From: an uncultured Gammaproteobacteria bacterium
Lineage (GTDB): Bacteria; Pseudomonadota; Gammaproteobacteria; Berkiellales; Berkiellaceae
Length of the DNA stretch: 64,000 bases
Direction: 5' to 3'
NCBI GenBank assembly: GCA_902826485.1
Contig: CADEEZ010000005.1
Coordinates: 30,061 to 94,060 of the forward strand
Below the pieces are notes generated by a model. That model saw only the letters and a program-made list of their open reading frames with translations. It ran no database searches and had not been told where the DNA came from. How positions within the stretch are numbered: the stretch's first letter is position 1; each line of letters begins with the position of its first letter. Positions 34,283-42,778 of this stretch are shown one piece after another. The position numbers and the translations under genes were made by a program.

Positions 34283-35085
34283 ATATAAAAGAATATCAAA
34301 CTGGAATGGTTTTAATTCCCGTTTTGTTATTTACGAGTATCGTGACGATAGGCATTATTATATTATTGCAAAGCCATGCCCTACAAAAAAAGTCTGTGAC
34401 TGACTTTAAATTTTTTTTGGAGGAACGCAAAAAACAACAACAAGCGCACCAATATTATCACTCTTTAAATACAAATATATTGCTTAAAACTAAAACACTT
34501 AAATTAATACAAAAAATTCCTGCTAACTTGCATTATCAAAATACGAATTATCATTATTACTTTCAAGGTAATCAACAAAAATATGTTTATAAATTGAATC
34601 AAACTGAAAGCCTTGAAAATCAAACAACTGATCTGGTGATATTGTCTCGCTCTACAGAATTTAATTATCAAGATGCCCTAATTAAAATTATTCAAACAGC
34701 TGAATCAAACCAAGCTGTTTTTTATTTATATGATATCAATAATGATAAAACATTATTTAAAACACGCTTTGAACAACCTGTTTTATACCAGTTAGTGGGC
34801 AATCCGGTTAACAGAATTTATATTTCAAATTTGGCTGGGTTATATAAAATTGATTTAAATTTATCCGAAGAACAAATAAAATTGAAATTATTAAAAACAT
34901 TTGATTTGGGTTTGAATTTTAAACACACGCATTTTGCGCCCCTTGTCACCCGAGACGCAAGGGGAGACGGGCGGTTAATTACCATTCATAACGCACATCA
35001 AGATGAAAAACTTATGTATCATGAGCCGGCTGACAATAAAGATGATTTTTTAGATTTGTTTGAGCATATATCGCTACTAAGATGA
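34261..35085 (+). CDS. pilX: PilX-like minor pilin with PilY1-like C-terminal part
   Basis: 274 residues. After a short leader, Gly15 precedes MVLIPVLLFTSIVTIGIIIL; the missing Glu at +5 is usual for PilX. The mid-part (30-135) is basic and helical. Residues about 180-270 (RIYISNLAGLYKIDL, APLVTRDARGDGRLITI) resemble a blade of the PilY1 beta-propeller (AGDLxGNLWxIDL; LVxxHxxGxG). So the protein may join PilX to a PilY1 remnant; the second half of the statement rests on short matches. No full pilY1 or pilE follows; an inverted-repeat element comes next. Confidence 0.7.
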   Translation: MAHCRYLNIKEYQTGMVLIPVLLFTSIVTIGIIILLQSHALQKKSVTDFKFFLEERKKQQQAHQYYHSLNTNILLKTKTLKLIQKIPANLHYQNTNYHYYFQGNQQKYVYKLNQTESLENQTTDLVILSRSTEFNYQDALIKIIQTAESNQAVFYLYDINNDKTLFKTRFEQPVLYQLVGNPVNRIYISNLAGLYKIDLNLSEEQIKLKLLKTFDLGLNFKHTHFAPLVTRDARGDGRLITIHNAHQDEKLMYHEPADNKDDFLDLFEHISLLR

Positions 35086-35110
35086 GTTTTATAAAAACAA
35101 TATGAAGAAA

Positions 35111-35222
35111 TTCTGGCCGGCACAGAGGCCGGCCACTACAAGATTTTCTTACGGTTTCTGAGTAAAAAAAAGTGTAATTAAAGATAGGGTTTTGTAGTGG
35201 CCGGCCTCCGTGCCGGCCAGAA
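35111..35222. repeat. 112-bp element with 31-bp inverted ends (family C)
   Basis: Left arm 35111-35141 (TTCTGGCCGGCACAGAGGCC...) and right arm 35192-35222 are inverted copies with a single mismatch, around a 50-bp AT-rich centre. Each arm also contains GGCCGGC palindromes. It looks like a MITE-type element lying between convergent genes (pilX-like and the 35235 gene). No coding capacity of its own. Confidence 0.8.
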
Positions 35223-35234
35223 GCCAATAGGGAC

Positions 35235-36443
35235 TTACACCCCCGCCCTTACCCTTAACTGTGGCTTAAGCTCAGTCAACGTATTTTCTGCTTTCTCAAG
35301 CAAATAATGTTCACTATAAGCAACCGTATTAGGCGTGCTAAAGAGTTTACCAAATTGTGTGCATAATTCGATAAATTTATCGAGCATTTTTTGCATAAAT
35401 TCTTTTACGCTCGAATCGCTTTTTGCCACAGGGCTTAAAATCGTTTTAGTGTCACGAATGATATGACGATAAGATTTAAAATATGCTTTAATGTTTTCTT
35501 GGGTAATATGTTGTGGATCCGCCCCCTCAGATATCATGGTATTAAGCAATTGAGCTAATTCATCATGGCTTTTTTGTAAGACATTTTTTACAGGCTTATC
35601 GTTTTGATGGGCTAAATCGTTTAGCTTGAGATTAAATAAGGCAATCATTTCTTTTATATTGGCGTTAAGCATCTGATATTGACGCTGAGCTAATATTACT
35701 GCTCGCATCTCAGGACTTTCTTGATCGAAACTTATTTGAGGTGAAAGTTCTAAAGGTGTTTCCCAAACGAGTTGGTTTTGTTCTTTGTTAAAACCTAATT
35801 TGTGTGTGCTAATTTTTCCACTATAAAGAGGCAAATCGATTAATCGATTATGAATGCCTGCGGTGTCAATGCCGACGACGGCCAATCTTTTTAAGGCATC
35901 GGTTTTGCAAGAATTTCTAACCACATTAAAATAAGGCCCCCCGACAGCAGCGTCTTCAGCCTCTTCGATTTTGTTGATGCTGGAGAGGGCACATTTTTTC
36001 TCTTCTGAGGGTAAACCTTTAACATCGAGGAGGGCTTTATGTTCTTCTTGAAAGTTTCTTTGGACTAAAGGGTGATCTAAGCCTCTGTCTTCATTGATTT
36101 TTTGGGTGAGCGCTAAATATTGTTCTGCCGTGATTTTCCAGCTTTTGTGATAGTGATTCATGGTCCCGCTGGAGGCATTAGGGATTAAATAACGATATTT
36201 TTCTTGGGTTAAATGACCTTGGTCAAAATAACTGACGTTAGAGATTTTTTTTCTCCACGTTCTTTCTTCAGGTACGAAGCTTGGATTCAAGCCAATTGCA
36301 TCATCGACAATCATGCGTTTAGATTCGGGACAATAATAACTAAATAACAAATAAGCATGGCCTAATGGATTGGTGCTACAACCATGCATAATCGCATAAC
36401 TGACCACGATGTCTGTCTTATTTAATATTTCTTTTGGTATCAT
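35235..36443 (-). CDS. Hypothetical protein, possible permuted NlpC/P60-like fold
   Basis: 402 residues, no signal peptide or membrane helix. The N-terminal half contains NPLGHAYLLFSYY (His29) and later PYFNVVRNSCKTDALKRLA (Cys179). A GHA-hydrophobic strand before a helix starting with Asn-x-Cys is the order seen in permuted NlpC/P60 and DUF4105-like papain-fold proteins, so a cysteine peptidase or acyltransferase is possible. The C-terminal half (about 235-400) is helical with likely coiled coil. It is a candidate effector in view of the neighbourhood, but no known family is recognised. AGATAAAAAATG offers a weak ribosome site. Confidence 0.65.
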   Translation of the reverse strand: MIPKEILNKTDIVVSYAIMHGCSTNPLGHAYLLFSYYCPESKRMIVDDAIGLNPSFVPEERTWRKKISNVSYFDQGHLTQEKYRYLIPNASSGTMNHYHKSWKITAEQYLALTQKINEDRGLDHPLVQRNFQEEHKALLDVKGLPSEEKKCALSSINKIEEAEDAAVGGPYFNVVRNSCKTDALKRLAVVGIDTAGIHNRLIDLPLYSGKISTHKLGFNKEQNQLVWETPLELSPQISFDQESPEMRAVILAQRQYQMLNANIKEMIALFNLKLNDLAHQNDKPVKNVLQKSHDELAQLLNTMISEGADPQHITQENIKAYFKSYRHIIRDTKTILSPVAKSDSSVKEFMQKMLDKFIELCTQFGKLFSTPNTVAYSEHYLLEKAENTLTELKPQLRVRAGV

Positions 36444-36573
36444 TTTTTATCTCCAATAACTTCTCAAGATTAAGCAATAATTCGAGTTTAAGGCAACTTA
36501 AATCTAAATCAATTAAAAATCGGATGAAAAGGATAAGTGGTTAATTTGGGGAGATAAGCGGTAAGCTCAATGA

Positions 36574-36602
36574 TTGAAAGGACAAGATAATACATGTAAG
36601 AT
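36574..36602 (+). promoter_or_regulatory. Candidate promoter of the secreted-protein gene at 36634
   Basis: TTGAAA (36574-36579), 17 bp, TAAGAT (36597-36602). Transcription would start near 36609, about 25 nt before the ATG. Confidence 0.5.
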
Positions 36603-36633
36603 AGGTAACTAAATATTTTATTAGGGACCCTAT

Positions 36634-37362
36634 ATGATGTTTAAATCCTTTTCACCCTTAATTAAAGCCATTATTTTTACGGTTCCGCTTATGATCTGTT
36701 TGTATGGTCAACAGGCCCATGCACAAGAAAAACGCGAAATAGAAATTAAAGTGTTGAGACAAGATGTAAAAGAAATTGTCTCCGAAGCAAAAGTGAATCA
36801 TCGAAGTGATTTTTTAATCACAACCGTTGCAGATGGCGTAATGATAACGGCGCCCAAATACAGCACCCAAACCATAGATGATATGGTGATTTTAATGGAA
36901 GGATTAGGCTTATATGGGTTGAGTTTATTGCCAGAAGGTCATCCTGCCGCCATTCCCAATGATCTCAGAGAATATGCACAAAATAAGTTTATTCAGTCTT
37001 TAGATCATTTAGACAAAATAGGTCATTACCCAGAATTATATTTGCTTTCGGGTATCAAATTTATCAATGCTGAGGGTAAAACCGAACAATTTTTTGTGCA
37101 AACCTCGGTGTTGGCGGGGGGCACAAGTTTATTCACCGCACAATATTCTCCCAAAAATATTCAATTAATGGGCCAATTAATGCAAGCCATTGGCTGGAAT
37201 GATGTCTCTTTATATGCAGCTAATCAACATCCTCGGGTGCCCGCTTATCTATCAAACGAATTTATGAAAATGTTTGAAGACAGTGGTATTTCATTAGATG
37301 GCACGCATTCATTGAGAACCATTCTCGTTTCACCCGAATATTTAGACGCACAAGGCGTTTAA
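36634..37362 (+). CDS. Secreted hypothetical protein
   Basis: 242 residues with a signal peptide (FSPLIKAIIFTVPLMICLYG, cleavage near AHAQ, about residue 32). The mature part seems to hold two related halves, each ending in a segment such as YSTQTIDDMVILMEGLGLYGLSL and YSPKNIQLMGQLMQAIGWNDVSL, suggesting an internal duplication. No family recognised; predicted periplasmic or exported. Separated by about 70 bp from the SDR gene. Confidence 0.75.
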   Translation: MMFKSFSPLIKAIIFTVPLMICLYGQQAHAQEKREIEIKVLRQDVKEIVSEAKVNHRSDFLITTVADGVMITAPKYSTQTIDDMVILMEGLGLYGLSLLPEGHPAAIPNDLREYAQNKFIQSLDHLDKIGHYPELYLLSGIKFINAEGKTEQFFVQTSVLAGGTSLFTAQYSPKNIQLMGQLMQAIGWNDVSLYAANQHPRVPAYLSNEFMKMFEDSGISLDGTHSLRTILVSPEYLDAQGV

Positions 37363-37435
37363 CTTTATCGGTTGCTAAACTTTGCTTTTTCTGCGCATCC
37401 TTAGGTTACGATATTGCCAAGATGGGGAAAAAACT

Positions 37436-38284
37436 GTGTTTGAATTCTTAACGACTGAACAAAAAGCTTTTTTTAATCAAAAAATCGTCTTGATTACGGG
37501 GGCGAGTAGAGGCATTGGACGCGAAGTGGCTTTGTCCTTGGCTTCTTTAGGTGCCAAAATAGCCATTGTGGCAAAAACCAAAGACCCTCATCCAAAACTT
37601 TCCGGTACCATCGAAACGGTGAGAGCAGAGATTGCAGAAATCAGTGGCAAAGATAAGGTCATTGCCATTCAAACCGATATTCGAGACGAAGAAGCAGTCA
37701 AAAATGCGGTCAACCAAACTGCCGAAGCATTTGGCGGCATAGATTTTCTGATTAATAACGCCAGCGCCATCAAATTGGCTCCTACACCACACCTCAGTAT
37801 GAAAGATTTTGATCTCATGCAGCAAGTGAATGTGCGAGGCACATTTATTTGTGCAAAATATTGTATCCCTTATTTAGAAAAATCCTCTTCAGGAAGAATT
37901 CTAACGTTTTCTCCGCCGCTTAACTTACAACCAAAATGGTTTAAAGATTTCTTAGGGTACAGTTTGTCTAAATATGGCATGAGTCTATGCACTTTAGGAT
38001 TAGCAGAAGAACTTAAAAGTAGGGGCATCGCAGTGAATGCCTTATGGCCTAAAACCGTGATAGCAACCGCAGCCATTGAATTTAATTTTCCAAAAGAATA
38101 TTTAGATATGGCGAGAAAACCGAAAATCATGGCAGATGCAGCATTATGTGTTTTGTCCCAACCTAATCAGGTGACGGGGCAATTTTTGATTGATGAAGCT
38201 GTTTTGCAAGAAGCAGGGGTAAGTGATTATGGCGATTATGCCGTAAATAAATCGATGAAATTGATGCCAGATATATTCCTATAG
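37436..38284 (+). CDS. Short-chain dehydrogenase/reductase (HSDL2-like)
   Basis: 282 residues from the GTG at 37436, chosen because GATGGGG lies upstream and the 18 extra residues from TTG 37382 are not SDR-like. The cofactor loop is TGASRGIG (21-28), DINNASAI is represented by LINNASAIKL, and the catalytic pair is YSLSK. The long loop AKTKDPHPKLSGTIETVRAEI is typical of the HSDL2/SDR_c9 group, which in eukaryotes is peroxisomal; its substrate is unknown. Cytosolic, NAD(P)-dependent. Confidence 0.9.
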   Translation: MFEFLTTEQKAFFNQKIVLITGASRGIGREVALSLASLGAKIAIVAKTKDPHPKLSGTIETVRAEIAEISGKDKVIAIQTDIRDEEAVKNAVNQTAEAFGGIDFLINNASAIKLAPTPHLSMKDFDLMQQVNVRGTFICAKYCIPYLEKSSSGRILTFSPPLNLQPKWFKDFLGYSLSKYGMSLCTLGLAEELKSRGIAVNALWPKTVIATAAIEFNFPKEYLDMARKPKIMADAALCVLSQPNQVTGQFLIDEAVLQEAGVSDYGDYAVNKSMKLMPDIFL

Positions 38285-38352
38285 AATTATACCATTATAA
38301 AAAATTCATCTTATTGATAAATGGATTAATTTTTATTTGATTTTGAATGAGA

Positions 38353-38376
38353 GGCAAGGCAACTTGCCTTTTTTTT
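38353..38376 (+). terminator. Intrinsic terminator after the SDR gene
   Basis: GGCAAG-GCAA-CTTGCC followed by eight T residues, 69 bp after the SDR stop. Confidence 0.85.
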
Positions 38377-38808
38377 GGGTGAGTAATATATATAAAAGTA
38401 AATTAATTCATGTACTTATTGATCTATCTTAGTTTATAGGGCTTACAACTAAAGTAAGAAACTTAAGTAGGAAAATATTTCTCTTATATTTAAAACAGAT
38501 TGAAAATTGAATTTTAAAAAAAAGACTTCACCCTAAATCCAGCCATTATATTCATGCTAGCCGCTTTAACACGGGATAATAAAAAGCCAGAGGACAAATT
38601 TTCTGCTAGATTGTTTTGTGTCGGGACAGAAGTTCTGATAGCATACATTCGACGTAGCTTACTATGCTATTTCGCTCTTCGAAGTTTGTAAGATAAGAAA
38701 CGGTTTAGTTCTGTTACTTGAGAATTGCAATTTGCAATCAGTCAATTTTAAAAAATTACTTTTGTTAAAAGACCGTAATGACGTGTCAAATTTAGGAGAG
38801 ACAGATTC
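38377..38808 (+). other. Long gene-free leader of the porin gene
   Basis: About 430 bp with no credible ORF. It lies between the SDR terminator and the porin ATG. Part of it can fold: TGCTA (38604-38608) pairs with TAGCA (38639-38643), overlapping AGCATA (38640-38645), which can instead pair with TATGCT (38663-38668). These mutually exclusive stems suggest a regulated 5' leader or a small RNA. AGGAGA, 12 nt before the ATG, is the porin ribosome site. No convincing -35/-10 pair was picked. Confidence 0.35.
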
Positions 38809-40116
38809 ATGAGGAAGGGTACTAAACTAAAATTAGCCATACTAGCCATTGCTGGTTTGGGCTTAGTGGCATCAGGTAGCGCTTTTGCTGATGAACGAGA
38901 CATGCAAATCGACTCACGTGGTGGTATCCAACTTGGCAATAAAGATGCACGTGGATACTGGTTTGATTTAACCGGTCGAATTCATTATGACGTCGCTTTA
39001 TTCAATGGCGATGATAACGATCGTGCAGGCTACCCAAGTGGTTCTAACTTACGTAGAGCACAAATTGCAATGCAAGGTGGCGTAGGCGACAACTGGGAAT
39101 ATAAAGCAGAAATTAATCTTGCTAGCGTCGCATTTGATGACGATAGTAGTAGCTTCCTAACTGCGAATATCGTTAATGAAGCGTATTTAGCTTATGCTGG
39201 CTGCAGAAACATGTGGTTTGCTGTGGGCCAGATTTCCGTGCCTTTCAGTTTAGAAGATTGGGCAAGTTCAAATGCCATCCCTTTAATGGAAACACCTTTA
39301 CCCATTCAAGCATTTAGCCCAGGTTTCGGCTTAGGTATATACGGCGAATGGCAATATATGAATATGTTCACCCTTGCTGGTGCGCTATATCATCCTAGAC
39401 ATGGCATATTGCAAACTAGTACTGCTACTGGTCCAGATGGTCTTACTCTCAGAGGTAGCGATCGTTTAGGGATTGCAGGTCGTTTGACCTTCTCTCCTGT
39501 GCATGTACCAGGGCACACGTACCATTTTGGTTTGTCTGCACGTCATCAAAAATTACATGACACACATAATGGTTTAGGTTTTGTTGCAACACCTGAAGTT
39601 CGTGCGCGTTCAACTGCATTCTTGGGCACAGCAATCGCTGCGAATACTTCTGAACATTATGAAGTATACGGCTTAGAAGCAGCTGGCCAATGGGGTCCGT
39701 TGGTTCTGCAAGCTGAATACGTGATGGCAGATGTTGATCGTCTTAGCAGCAGTGGCGGCGACGCAGACTATAACGGTTACTATGTTTCGGCTGCTTATGT
39801 GTTAACAGGCGAAGCCAGAAAGTATGACTTTGCTTCAGGTACATTTGCAGGCGTTGCGCCTCATTCTAAGCGCGGTGCTTGGGAAGTTGCAGCGCGTTAT
39901 AGCTATGTAGATTTAAGTGATGATGGTGTAAGCTTACCAGTGGGCTCTAGCTCAGTTGCACCTGGTGGTGAACATGACTTAACTCTGGGCGTAACTTGGT
40001 ATGTGAACAAAAACGTTCGCTTCATGGCTAACTACGTACATGCCAACATCGACCGTAATGGTTCCGGTGAACATAAGCTGAATATCTTCGGTATTCGTTC
40101 ACAAGTTAACTGGTAG
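38809..40116 (+). CDS. OprO/OprP-family outer-membrane porin
   Basis: 435 residues. Signal peptide 1-27 (LAILAIAGLGLVASGSAFA). The N-terminal strand GGIQLGNKDARGYWFDLTGRIHYD and LRRAQIAMQGGVGDNWEYKAEINLA are typical of the phosphate-selective porin O/P family; alternating beta strands run to a C-terminal aromatic (SQVNW), the signal for outer-membrane assembly. Third-codon bases look less A/T-rich than in neighbours and a strong AGGAGA is present, consistent with high expression. A 430-bp leader and a strong terminator flank it as a single gene. The family often carries phosphate or polyphosphate; specificity here is unknown. Confidence 0.88.
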   Translation: MRKGTKLKLAILAIAGLGLVASGSAFADERDMQIDSRGGIQLGNKDARGYWFDLTGRIHYDVALFNGDDNDRAGYPSGSNLRRAQIAMQGGVGDNWEYKAEINLASVAFDDDSSSFLTANIVNEAYLAYAGCRNMWFAVGQISVPFSLEDWASSNAIPLMETPLPIQAFSPGFGLGIYGEWQYMNMFTLAGALYHPRHGILQTSTATGPDGLTLRGSDRLGIAGRLTFSPVHVPGHTYHFGLSARHQKLHDTHNGLGFVATPEVRARSTAFLGTAIAANTSEHYEVYGLEAAGQWGPLVLQAEYVMADVDRLSSSGGDADYNGYYVSAAYVLTGEARKYDFASGTFAGVAPHSKRGAWEVAARYSYVDLSDDGVSLPVGSSSVAPGGEHDLTLGVTWYVNKNVRFMANYVHANIDRNGSGEHKLNIFGIRSQVNW

Positions 40117-40147
40117 AAATACTAGCTATCTCGTTTTCGGTCTCTCT

Positions 40148-40184
40148 AAAGCCCTATACATAAAAAGTGTAGGGCTTTTTTTTA
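40148..40184 (+). terminator. Intrinsic terminator of the porin gene
   Basis: AAAGCCCTATAC / GTGTAGGGCTTT stem (one G-T pair) with an A-rich loop, followed by a run of T, 32 bp after the porin stop. Confidence 0.9.
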
Positions 40185-40291
40185 CTTGATAATATTTATT
40201 TAGTATTTAAACTTATAATAGGGCTGGAATATTCTTTGACTCTAAAAATTAGCCTGAATATAAAAACAGTATAATTCATGGATGAATATTG

Positions 40292-41146
40292 ATGAGATCG
40301 TTAAACAAGTCAAAAAACTTAGCCGCTTTATTTTTAGTTTCAGGCTTGGGATTAATTCTGGGTGGCTGCGCTTGTTTAAACACGCCTGAACCAGAAAAAG
40401 AAACGATCGATCCTTATGAACCCCTCAATAGAGCTATTTTTAAATTAAATAAAAAAGCAGATACTTATGTGATTAAACCCGTCGCCACTGCTTATAACAA
40501 AACTTTACCCGACACGATTCGAGGCCGAGTATCTAATTTTTTCGATAATTTAAGAGACATTACCACTTCCGCCAACGATATCTTACAGGGTAAATTTGGT
40601 CAATTTGCACACGATGCAAGTCGTTTTGTGATTAATTCGACTGTTGGTATTTTAGGTACATTCGATCCGGCTTCTCATTTAGGTTTAGAAAAAAATAAAG
40701 AAGATTTCGGTCAAACCTTAGCGGTTTGGGGTTATGAAAACTCAGCTTATCTTGTTTTACCCCTATTAGGTCCAAGCACCGTAAGAGACACCGCGGGTAT
40801 GGCTGTTGATTTCAACGCTTTATCTATTTGGCCATTTATTGAATCTGATAAAGCCAAATACGGTTTATTGGGATTAGATTTATTAGATATTCGTGCTCAG
40901 CTACTCAAAACCGAGGATGTGATCACGTCATTGGCTGTGGATGAATATGTTTTCATGCGAGATGCGTATTTACAACGTCGTAAATATTTAATCAGCGATG
41001 GTAAAAGTGCTGAAAATTTACCGAATGATATTACTGAAAATGATCCTGAAGCGCCTACAGATACTAAATCTGAAAGTGGCGCGGTAACGACAACCCCTAG
41101 TGCAGAAGCTTTTCCAGGTGAAGGTAGTGAAGAGATTGTACAATAA
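40292..41146 (+). CDS. mlaA: MlaA (VacJ) outer-membrane lipoprotein
   Basis: 284 residues. Lipoprotein signal with lipobox LGGC (Cys26). The MlaA core is clear: DPYEPLNRAIFKLN, then LRDITTSANDILQGKF, RFVINSTVGILGTFDPAS and LEKNKEDFGQTLAVWGYENSAYLVLPLLGPST. MlaA sits in the outer membrane and removes mislocalised phospholipids for the Mla pathway. The C-terminal ~45 residues are acidic and low-complexity. ATG 40292 follows an in-frame TTG at 40289. The remaining mla genes are not in this window. Confidence 0.95.
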   Translation: MRSLNKSKNLAALFLVSGLGLILGGCACLNTPEPEKETIDPYEPLNRAIFKLNKKADTYVIKPVATAYNKTLPDTIRGRVSNFFDNLRDITTSANDILQGKFGQFAHDASRFVINSTVGILGTFDPASHLGLEKNKEDFGQTLAVWGYENSAYLVLPLLGPSTVRDTAGMAVDFNALSIWPFIESDKAKYGLLGLDLLDIRAQLLKTEDVITSLAVDEYVFMRDAYLQRRKYLISDGKSAENLPNDITENDPEAPTDTKSESGAVTTTPSAEAFPGEGSEEIVQ

Positions 41147-41158
41147 ATTAACCTCTCC

Positions 41159-41189
41159 CTACGTGCCGCGACTTGTTCGCGGCATCCAG
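41159..41189 (-). repeat. 31-nt interspersed palindromic repeat (family A)
   Basis: CTACGTGCCGCG...CGCGGCATCCAG, in the spacer between the convergent mlaA and alginate-export-type genes. Inner bases (ACTTGTT) match the copy at 19531. Confidence 0.85.
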
Positions 41190-41246
41190 TAGAGAAGGAG
41201 GGAGTAGTTATATGCTCCCGACCGAACAACGTGAGGGCGGGGGGAT

Positions 41247-42557
41247 TTAAATCTTCATACTAAACCACAACCACCATTTATGCCCCGTACCATAATCACT
41301 GGTGGGTTTACCATTGAATTTGGCATATTCAATGCCAATATCAAATTGTCTTAAAAAGTTTCTCGATAAACCAAAATCCCACTCATGACCAATGCTGCCA
41401 TCACCAGAGTAGTGATCATAATAATGATAAGCTCCGATGGCTTTTAAGCCGAAGATTAAATCTGCTCTTAAACCAACATAATAATCTTTCACGCCTCTAT
41501 TGGTTGGGCTATAAAGAAAATTATCCGTCCAACCTTGATGCATATGGCTAGAGGCGAGTGGCGTGCGCAAATATTTACCTGGGCTCTTATCATCACCTTC
41601 TAATGAAGCGAAACCTAAATTAATAGAATAATCTAGATAAACTGCGTGTAAATCAATTAAATAATAATTAGCGGTATAATCGAAAGGATTATTGTGCGCA
41701 TCATTTTGAGTAGCGATTTCTAAATTATATTTAAAGACAAAATCACGTTCAATTCTGGTCCGGCCAGATAATCTTGCCCCAAAAGTATCGCTGGAATCTG
41801 TAGTGAAAACTTCATCATCGATAAAATAAGCATACCCCACTAAATCGACACAAGGAACCACATTCCATGTCACATTAATTAAATGCGTATTATGCTTGCG
41901 TTGACCCTCTACAGCGCGTTTGTTTCCTTGCCAAGGTGAATTATATTGAAAGATATAGGCATAAAACCATTGTAGATTGGGGATCATCGCACTATGAAGG
42001 GATATTGCATCGTAAGTCTGTGGAGTTTGTCTAAACTCTGAACCGCCTACAAAACGCTCATCATCAAAACTAAATGCTTGCCTACCTAATTTTACATGGT
42101 TCTGATTCCAACCATGGAATTGTACAAAGGCTTGAGTCATTGCAGTGCCTTCAGGATCGGGGATAAGAGGGAAATAGGGTTCTTGTCCTGGTGTGGTGCC
42201 TAATCCCGCATTATGCTTTTCGTTAAAATATGAGCTCACATGATCGAATTCGAGTAAGCCTAAAAAATCACACATGTCAGCAGTATTGTAAGTTAGCTTG
42301 GTTGATAATGTATAGGCTCGACCAGAATTTAATTGAGGTTCATAAGCATGTTCGCCTCTCAATCTAAAATGTAATGCTACATCTCCTTTGTGAACCCCCT
42401 CATGAAGCATGGCGGCTTTGTGAGTAGGAATAACCATAGGGTTATTTACTTTAGCGCCGACACTGAGGCTCAGTGAGCCAGATAGCAGCATTGCAGTCAT
42501 GAGGGGAAAACGATTAAAATACCTCGGATGATTTTTTTGGCAATTAACTAAGTCCAT
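41247..42557 (-). CDS. Alginate-export-family outer-membrane beta-barrel protein
   Basis: 436 residues with an N-terminal signal (hydrophobic about 18-34, cleavage near VGAK). The segment HVKLGRQAFSFDDERFVGG near residue 155 is the hallmark of the Alginate_exp family (GRQ...ddeRl.G), and the rest is alternating beta strands with many aromatic residues, ending FSMKI. Relatives are outer-membrane channels for polysaccharides or small solutes; no alginate genes occur nearby, so the substrate is unknown. Monocistronic, divergent from the secretion locus. Confidence 0.85.
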   Translation of the reverse strand: MDLVNCQKNHPRYFNRFPLMTAMLLSGSLSLSVGAKVNNPMVIPTHKAAMLHEGVHKGDVALHFRLRGEHAYEPQLNSGRAYTLSTKLTYNTADMCDFLGLLEFDHVSSYFNEKHNAGLGTTPGQEPYFPLIPDPEGTAMTQAFVQFHGWNQNHVKLGRQAFSFDDERFVGGSEFRQTPQTYDAISLHSAMIPNLQWFYAYIFQYNSPWQGNKRAVEGQRKHNTHLINVTWNVVPCVDLVGYAYFIDDEVFTTDSSDTFGARLSGRTRIERDFVFKYNLEIATQNDAHNNPFDYTANYYLIDLHAVYLDYSINLGFASLEGDDKSPGKYLRTPLASSHMHQGWTDNFLYSPTNRGVKDYYVGLRADLIFGLKAIGAYHYYDHYSGDGSIGHEWDFGLSRNFLRQFDIGIEYAKFNGKPTSDYGTGHKWWLWFSMKI

Positions 42558-42725
42558 TTTTATGTTAATCCTTTCATGCAGCAGTTAATTAATAAAACAA
42601 ATTTTATTTTACACGATCCACCTGCGGAAATAATTACCTGATATTATGTACAGATGTTAGAATGTGGGTGTTTAATCACCCTATCAAGAAAAAATTCTTT
42701 TTGGCGATAATAATGCTATCAGTAC

Positions 42726-42742
42726 GCCCAGAATATTTGGGC
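42726..42742. promoter_or_regulatory. Inverted repeat upstream of the type I secretion operon
   Basis: GCCCA-N7-TGGGC ends 36 bp before the exporter ATG at 42779. It could be an operator for the LuxR-type regulator encoded three genes later, but nothing in the sequence proves this. A second hairpin (GGGTG-TTTAAT-CACCC) lies near 42667. Confidence 0.3.
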
Positions 42743-42778
42743 ACATGTTTTTATATCTAATCGTGAGAAAAATTGAGT

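Noticed and set aside
35012-35227. 71-codon minus-strand frame across the family C element
   Set aside because: Its sequence is mostly the translated inverted-repeat arms.
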